DNA from: Armigeres subalbatus
Taxonomy: Eukaryota > Arthropoda > Insecta > Diptera > Culicidae
DNA length: 64,000 nucleotides
NCBI RefSeq assembly: GCF_024139115.2
Contig: NC_085140.1
Coordinates: 51,299,907-51,363,906 of the forward strand
Reading direction: 5' to 3'
Notes under the pieces: model-generated
What the model was told of the DNA's origin: nothing
Databases searched by the model: none
What the model saw: the letters and a program-made list of their open reading frames with translations, nothing else
Made by a program: the position numbers and the translations under genes
Part shown: piece by piece, positions 58,150 to 64,000 of the stretch
How the letters are laid out: each line of letters opens with the position of its first letter
How positions within the stretch are numbered: the first letter of the stretch is position 1

Positions 58150-59100
58150 TACTGTTTTACTGATTTTCAGAGAAAAATTCCTAAAGGAGCTTCCAAATTA
58201 ATTTCTGGCGAATTTGGTGAAGGAATTCCTGTAGGAAATTCTAACAGAGTTCCAAAAAGAATTTCCGAATCAATTCTTGAAAAAAAAATCTGATTGAATT
58301 AATGAAGTAATAAAAAAACTGCCGTCATCGGGTGTGACATTGGGACTGGGGGTGAGAATGGTTCATTGCTCTCACCGGCAGTCTGGAAGTCGTAAGGCAA
58401 AATCGTTCAAAAAGTTCTCTTATATTTTTTAGTCTTCTTCCCCTCAGTTACATTCAATCTATTCTTCAAACATTTTAAGTAGTAGAAACAGTGATCCATT
58501 CTCACCCCCATTTGACCCGTTGACCTAAAATAATTTCTATAGGAGTTTCCTGAATGCATTTTCAAGAAATTCATAAAGGAATTTGGGAAGGAACTCCAAA
58601 TAGAATTTGCGAAGAAAATCCTAGATTTCTACAGGAATTCCTTCGGAAATTCCTTCAGGAACTACTTCCAGAATTCCTTCTTAAGTTGTAACATCTGGAA
58701 TTTCTTATGGATTTCCTTTGAAAATAGCCCCAGGCAGTTGTTCCTTAGGAAAAAGCACCAGTAATTTATTCTAAAATTCCTCCAAAAAATTCTTTGGTGA
58801 TTACTCCAAGAATTTCTTCGGCGAATCCCGAAGGGATTTCTTCAATACATCTTCCAGAAATGAATCCAGTAATTCCTTCGAAAATTCTCCCAGGAATTCT
58901 TTCGGAATTTCCCTTAGACATTGGGTCAATACTTCCACATTGAATTCTTTCTTTAATTTCTTTCCAGAAAATCCTAAGACCTCCAGACATTCCGGCAGGA
59001 ATTCCCACGGAAACTCCTTGTGCAATACTTTTAGAAATTATCTCTGGAATTTGACAAAAAGTTCTAGAAAAAATTCAAAGAAACTTCTGGGGCATTTCTA
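58150..59100. repeat. GGAATTCC-type degenerate array, second locus
   Basis: Motifs such as AGGAATTCCTTCGGAAATTCC recur with much divergence, related to the array at 1-2905. It is interrupted at about 58319-58530 by a short element with GGGGGTGAGAATGG and its complement CCATTCTCACCCCC. Confidence 0.7.
58319..58530. mobile_element. Small TIR element in the array
   Basis: ACTGGGGGTGAGAATGG lies at about 58347-58363 and CCATTCTCACCCCCATTTG at about 58498-58516. The outer parts (GCCGTCATCGGGTG and TGACCCGTTGA) are weakly complementary. Borders are approximate. Confidence 0.5.
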
Positions 59101-59381
59101 AATGAATTTGTAAGTAATGGTTATGTAATGAGTGTTGCCGAGAAATGTATGAAAATGTAGTCTAATGCGTGAATTGTTTGTGAATGGCAGGTAAAACTCG
59201 TCTTTATGTGTAGGTTTTCCCAGTACTTTAGCAATTGCAGTAGAGCGGGGCATGATTAGCCTTCACCACCCTATAAGATCGCATCCAACCCCTCACCATA
59301 GTCCTCCACCCAACGCCAGAGGGCCAGAAGCACCTTCGTTAAGTAGCCATTAAGGGGTGGCGTAATTGGGCTGATACTATT
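59101..59381. other. No gene recognised
   Basis: Sequence includes a C-rich run with CCACCCTATAAGATCGCATCC and no coding signal. Confidence 0.25.
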
Positions 59382-59590
59382 CTCAATCCAGTTGAAACCC
59401 GGAATTGGGGGATAGCGAAGTTGGATTTTTCTCACAATCCGTACGTTAAACCTAACTTCGAAAGTGGTGCGCTGTTTTCATATCGCGAAGCGCTATTCAA
59501 CGCACCACTTCCGAAGTTAGGTTTAACGTACGGATTGTGAGAAAAATCCAACTTCGCTAGCACCCAATTTCGGGTTTCTACTGGATTGAG
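59382..59590. mobile_element. 209-bp palindromic MITE
   Basis: The left arm starts CTCAATCCAG and contains GCGAAGTTGGATTTTTCTCA. The right arm is its complement, ending CTGGATTGAG. Arms of about 90 bp are almost perfect; the centre is CATATCGCGAAGCGC. Confidence 0.88.
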
Positions 59591-59599
59591 TATATGAGA

Positions 59600-60160
59600 C
59601 GAAGTGATTGACCTGGAAAAGCATGGGATGCGGTCACTATTCCAAAGTATTTTCAAGCGAACGGATGTTACCAAGTTACCATAGTTGGAAATTTAAGAGT
59701 AGAGAAGCAAGAACCCCAGCAAGAATAGTCGTCATTCCCTGGTTCCGTAGTCGGCCTAATCTGGCATTGTTTCCGCCGATATTCGGCTTTCTTATTGGTC
59801 GAGTTGCAGCGAAGCAAGGAGCGGGGAAGATCCCCAAGCCACCCCGGCTAGACTACCGGGAAGCCCACAGCGAACAGAGTTGCTCGCTGCCGGATCGTCG
59901 GCCACAGAAGGAAGGAATGAAAGAAAAGTAGTGGTGCAGTGCTGCCAGGATGAGGAGATCTGAAGACAGGTTAACTAGCTTTATGAGAGACTGAAGACAG
60001 AAGTGAATAAAGTGTCGCAAAGTAGAGCTCTGTGGTTTTTCCCTGCATTTGATTGCCAGAGTATCCTGATTGCGAGTTGCTTGATGTGAGCGTGCCGACC
60101 TTGAGGCCGTCGGTTTAGAGAGTCTCAGTATAGTGCTGAGCATACTTACCCGATAATTAC
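59600..60160. other. GC-richer segment, possible LTR or exon remnant
   Basis: The base composition differs clearly from the flanking arrays. GAATAAAGTGTCGC (60006-60019) includes an AATAAA signal, and the segment could be read from TGTTACC (59666) to ATTACA (about 60162) as a solo LTR. No target duplication supports this. Open frames on each strand (59608-59931 plus, 59853-60209 minus) have no known domain. Confidence 0.25.
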
Positions 60161-61310
60161 AAATTCCTGAAGGATTTTTAAATTGAGCTCCTGAAGGAAC
60201 TTCCAACATTCTTAGATTTCTTCAAGAACTTCTTTGAGCATTGTTTCAAGATTTCCTTCAGAAATTTCCCCAGGGATTTCTTTGGAAAATCCGGGAACAA
60301 CTTCGGAAAAAAATCTAAAAATCATTTTTTAATTCCTCCTCAATGTTTTTTTCAAAAATTGAAAGAATGAATTTTAAGAATTACTTCAGAATCTACCTCA
60401 GGAGATTCTCCGGAATTCAAAACTTCCTCCTGGAATTCTTTCGGAAATTCTTCGAATCATTTATTTTGCAATATATTCACGAATTTCTTTTAAACATTCT
60501 CTGGATATACCTTCCAAAACTCCTTTAGAAATATCTACGGAAAATATTTTGGCAATTCTTTCGGATATTCTTTAGAAAATTCCATTGGGGATTCGTTTTG
60601 GAATTTCTTCACAAATTCCTTCAGAAAATTATTAGGGTTTTGAAAATTCGCCTAGAAATTTCTTCGGAATTTGCTTCAGATTTTTTTTTGATTTTTTTCA
60701 GAAATTCATGTAAGAGCTCCTTTAGGAATTCCACTAGAAACCCCTACGGAGATCTTTCACAAATACCTTAAGAAATTCCTTCAGAAATTCGTTCGGAAAA
60801 TCCTGTTAGCGTTGAACTGAATTTCTAAATAAAAAAAGAGGTTAATAAAAATCAAAAAAAAATCTGTATTTCGAAAAAGTTCTCCAGAAATTCCTTTAGA
60901 ACTCTAGCAAATCTTTCAGAACTTTCTGCAGGAAATTACTTATGATATTCCTCAGTTTTTTCAGCAGCTATCTATCATTTTTGGAATTCGGAGAATCCTC
61001 TGGAATTTTCTTCAGAATATCCAGAACTTCTTTAAACAGTTCTGAGAAAATTCCTTTGGAATGTTTTTCGGTAATACCAGCGAAAAATCCTCACGTGAAT
61101 GCTTTCATTTTTTAGGAATTCCTTTGGGAAATAGTTTGGAAATACCATTTGGAATTTCTTGGGAAATAGGAATCTTTTAACAATTTCGTTGAAAATTCCA
61201 TCAAAAAATCCATCAAACATTCAGTTGGAAATATCTTCAAGGAAGTATTAAAATTTCTTGAAAGTACATCCAACAAAATATCGGATAGAATTCAGGTATT
61301 TTGTAAGGTT
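60161..61310. repeat. GGAATTCC-type degenerate array, third locus
   Basis: Repeats such as GAAATTCCTTCAGAAATTC are strongly decayed and AT-enriched. It is probably the continuation of the array at 58150-59100, separated by the intervening GC-richer segment and MITE. Confidence 0.65.
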
Positions 61311-61905
61311 TTATTGAAGAAAAGAAGAAGATACTCCAAGAGTCTCAGAAAAAAATATCAAAGGAATTTCTGATGAAAAAATCCTACATTTCTCCAGACT
61401 TTTATTCAGAAACTTCTCTACAAATTCCATTGGATTAAAATTAATCAAAATTGGTGTGATATCAGATTTTGTTTCAGAATAATTTTGGCGTATATAAGTG
61501 AAAATATTCAATTTGGCGAGTCACGTGCACCATCGTGCCCTAGTTTAAATCCACTAAAGATCGCGGAATGATGAATATTCATGCAAACGGTGTGCCTTAT
61601 TTTTCCTGTGTCTCTTAGCCTCTTATTTTCTGTGCTTTATACAGATATAAAATGATGAATTCAACTCTTCGGGTCATTTTTCTTAATAAAGAACAAGCTT
61701 GTAGGAATTGTTCATAAGAAAAGTTGTTTCACATTGCTAGCTGAGCCTTATATGAAAAAATAATATTCGCCCATAAAGTACATAATAGTACAACATTTAA
61801 GTAGTGTAAAATAAAAATAATTAGCCATTCTTCGATATAACGTATAATTCGATATAACGTACAACTTTGAAATCGATATGTACGTTATATCGAATTTTAC
61901 CTGTA

Positions 61906-62066
61906 ATACGAAAACAGCATCTAAAGGCTCTGGCCCTGACGGCATTCCACCGGTATTTTTGAAGATTCTGGCTTAAGAGTTGACGGCACCTTTATTTTGG
62001 CTCTTCAGATTGTCACTGGAATCCGGAAGTTTTCCCAGGGTATGGAAAAGCTCTTACCTTGTGCCC
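61906..62066 (+). pseudogene. Jockey-like LINE, start of RT
   Basis: After the pogo-type element the LINE resumes: TASKGSGPDGIPPVFLKILA, an in-frame TAA, then APLFWLFRLSLESGSFPRVWK and SSYLVP. These are the first RT blocks of a Jockey/CR1-type element. A Mutator-like insertion interrupts at 62067. Confidence 0.8.
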
Positions 62067-63573
62067 TGGGACGGGACTTGCAAAGAGGAAAAAATGTAAC
62101 TTCATCTGCAACCAGCAAGCGCTGTCACGAATTGTCAGATGCAACCAGCACCTTTTTGTGTAAAAGTATTGGTATCCCTCAAAAAGTATTCCGAATGATT
62201 TTGTTTTACGAGTACTTTTTCACTTTGAAAGTATTCTAGAAAAGTCGGACAGCTTAATATTTAACAGTTATGAATACGTGTTTTATTTCCGATAGGAAAA
62301 TCTTTATAAAAAATAGTTTACAAATCCGTAAATCACAAACACTTTTATTGGGCTCAGAAGATTCTACCCGGGATTTAGGTGAAACACTCAAGGAAACAGT
62401 TGAGAATCGATGATCAACTGTGATGAAAAGAAGTGTCAAAACAAGAAAAAAGAAGCCGTCTTTGCATAGGGTGACCATATGAAATTTTTCCAAAGGAGGA
62501 CAATTCACCCAAATCGTAGCGAAAAAGGAGGACATTTGGTTAAAAAGGAGGACATTTAAAACATCGATCGATTTTTGGTTTTTAATATGATTAAAAATAT
62601 TATATTTGTTAGAGTTTTGCACACTAATGTTCATTGGAAGAAGTTTTTGTAAGAACCAGCAAGTAATCTAGCAAACAAGAGATCGTATAACAATGAGCAA
62701 GTGGATATATTCTTAACTGTCATTATAGTCTATATCACTTTCTAGTTATAAACTGCAAGCACCTACTTTATAATGGTAAGATTTTAGCTTAAACTAATTT
62801 TGAAATCAACTGTGAGCAGAATTTTAACAAGAACAGCTCATCGCATACAATTCTGAAAATTTGTCAATAGATAACTGACTGAACATTATTTTCTATAAGG
62901 ACTTGTGTTCGATGCTTAGTAGACCAGTGGAATTTTTTTCTTGAATGCCATTGAGAATCACAATTTAAGGCATGTAAATGAGAATGATATTGTTAACTGT
63001 ATCACCAAGTTCGTAAATGAAGAAAATTAAAACTATTCAGATTTAGACTAAAGAAACTTAACTGTTCAGATTAGTTCAGATTTATATTCCATTCTAGGTA
63101 TGGCACAGAGGCTACTCTTTGCCGCACATATTCAAGAAACGTACCGTGCGATGCGTCGAAGGGCAATTCGATGGATGTTTACTCGTTGAAAATCGTGCGA
63201 AGTATTTGCATTTTCCTAATCCATTTTACCAATAGGACCTATTCTTTTGTTATCTTCGACATCTGTGTTACTGTAACTCAAGCATTTAATTTCCGATATT
63301 AGCATTGATTTTATTAAAAAACTTAAGGGAAAATATTTCATATTAGAAAGCAAAACACCATAATATGTGCAACGATTAATTTGCGAATGGATCTCAGTTG
63401 CAGTATTGTTTAAAAAACTAGAATTACAGCAGAAAAAAGTTATTTTTTGAAAATATCCAAAAAGGAGGACATTTGAGCGAAAAAGGAGGACATCTGATTT
63501 TTAATGAAAAAGGAGGACATGTCCTCCTTTAGGATACCATATGGTCACCCTATCTTTGCAGGTCTCGTCTCAG
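62067..63573. mobile_element. Mutator-like non-autonomous element
   Basis: A 9-bp duplication, CTTGTGCCC, flanks it (62058-62066 and 63574-63582). The ends are TGGGACGGGACTTGCAAAG and, inverted, CTTTGCAGGTCTCGTCTCAG. Nine-base duplications fit Mutator-like elements. About 420 bp of it remain once the nested hAT element is discounted. No transposase. Confidence 0.6.
62467..63552. mobile_element. hAT element inside the Mutator-like element
   Basis: The TIRs are TAGGGTGACCATATG and CATATGGTCACCCTA. An exact 8-bp duplication, TCTTTGCA, flanks them (62459-62466 and 63553-63560). Subterminal AAAGGAGGACA repeats lie on the left (62503-62550) and AAAAAGGAGGACAT on the right (63460-63520). Length 1086 bp; no transposase frame. 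Confidence 0.9.
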
Positions 63574-63866
63574 CTTGTGCCCATTTTCAAATCGGGCACA
63601 AAATCGGACATTCGTAATTACCGTGGAATAGCCATTATCTTTTGCATTCCCAAACTTTATGAATCTATTATTAATGAAAAATTATTTTCACAACTTAAAA
63701 ACAGAATTACAAATAAACAGCACGGATTTTTTAAAGATCGCTCAACCGCTACAAATTTAATAGAATTCATTGATTATACTCTTCATGCGATGGATAATGG
63801 TAACTATGTGGAAGCTCTGTACACTGACTTTAGCAAGGCGTTTGATCGCATTGACATACCATTGTT
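63574..63866 (+). pseudogene. Jockey-like LINE, RT middle part
   Basis: The LINE resumes with LVPIFKSGTKSDIRNYRGI, CIPKLYESIINEKLFSQL, KQHGFFKDRSTATNLIEF and ALYTDFSKAFDRIDI, the last carrying the first catalytic Asp. These are RT motifs 1-3. The downstream YADD box is not in the window because another element begins near 63867. Confidence 0.85.
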
Positions 63867-64000
63867 GCCTTTCTCGTACAACTAAGTTGTACCGAAAGGC
63901 TATCATTTCACTCCGCAAACGAACTTTTTATAGAAGCCTCTGAGACCCATAGTATTATATACCAATCGACTCAGCTCGACGAGCTGAGCACATATCTGTC
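63867..64000. mobile_element. Left end of another transposable element, cut by window end
   Basis: GCCTTTCTCGTACAACTAAG is followed by its complement GTTGTACCGAAAGGC, a terminal hairpin. This replaces LINE sequence in mid-domain. The end of the window prevents further identification. Confidence 0.5.

Larger units (their letters stand above)
55566..61903. mobile_element. 6.3-kb pogo-type element with TA duplication
   Basis: The ends are CAGGTAATCTTTGATATAAC (55566) and GTTATATCGAATTTTACCTG (61903), flanked by TA (55564-55565 and 61904-61905). GATATAACGTAC motifs repeat near both ends (55576-55618, 57982-58040 and 61830-61890). CAGG ends with TA targets fit pogo/Tigger. The LINE is continuous when the element is removed. 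No transposase is seen; the interior consists of a hAT element, GGAATTCC arrays, a MITE and unassigned DNA. Confidence 0.75.

Noticed and set aside
59666..60162. Solo LTR from TGTTACC to ATTACA
   Set aside because: The ends look LTR-like, but the flanking 5 bp do not match (ACGGA against AATTC) and no second copy is in the window.

Overview
The window looks like a transposon-rich nuclear region of a culicine mosquito, most likely Aedes or a close relative. This is inferred, not proven. The reasons are a tRNA-derived SINE with a B box resembling the Aedes Feilai type, many short TIR elements with 8-bp target duplications, an insect-type Ty3/gypsy element with env, I-, RTE- and Jockey-like LINE fragments, Helitron ends, and short GT-AG introns of about 55-65 bp. 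Only one convincing host gene is present: a leucine-rich-repeat transmembrane protein on the minus strand at 51946-54114. There are no rRNA genes, no functional tRNA genes, no operons and no CRISPR arrays.

Layout. 1-3.5 kb: a degenerate GGAATTCC-type array whose polarity flips near 1.2 kb. 4-10.4 kb: AT-rich DNA holding a 2.56-kb inverted repeat (7058-9620) and a 261-bp non-autonomous Helitron (10084-10344). 10.9-14.1 kb: a local array of degenerate units, each with a hairpin and a conserved 60-70-codon open segment. 15-16 kb: a Penelope-like RT remnant and a pogo-type terminus. 16.2-23.4 kb: nested elements with an almost intact, non-coding LTR retrotransposon (17207-22463, minus strand, 1.6-kb LTRs) in the middle; its internal region carries an intron-containing mini-gene on the opposite strand. 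23.8-25 kb: a TIR element with a second small spliced ORF. 25.6-43.2 kb: a Ty3/gypsy env-bearing element on the minus strand, expanded to 17.7 kb by a Transib (RAG1-related) transposon, two hAT MITEs, a LINE-tailed retroposed unit, a palindrome-rich DNA element and a SINE. 43.7-47.8 kb: an RTE-like LINE split by a composite SINE-like unit with 99-bp monomers, then an I-clade-like LINE fragment with RNase H. 49.7-51.3 kb: a DNA element with repeated GGGGCAAGTTGAAAC motifs. 52-54 kb: the LRR gene, whose C-terminus has been rewritten by a hAT MITE. 54.9-64 kb: a reversed Helitron fragment and a Jockey-like LINE split by a 6.3-kb pogo-type element (itself carrying a hAT element and more GGAATTCC arrays) and by a Mutator-like element carrying a hAT element.

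How the pieces relate. Most of the window is a series of nested insertions whose relative order can be read from target-site duplications. The gypsy element is young enough for its LTRs to differ at only about 8 of 338 positions, yet it has taken six later insertions. The most notable item is the Transib element, with CACACTG termini, a 5-bp GACCG duplication, 600-bp TIRs and a three-exon transposase that has two frameshifts. All assignments come from reading the sequence, with no database search.
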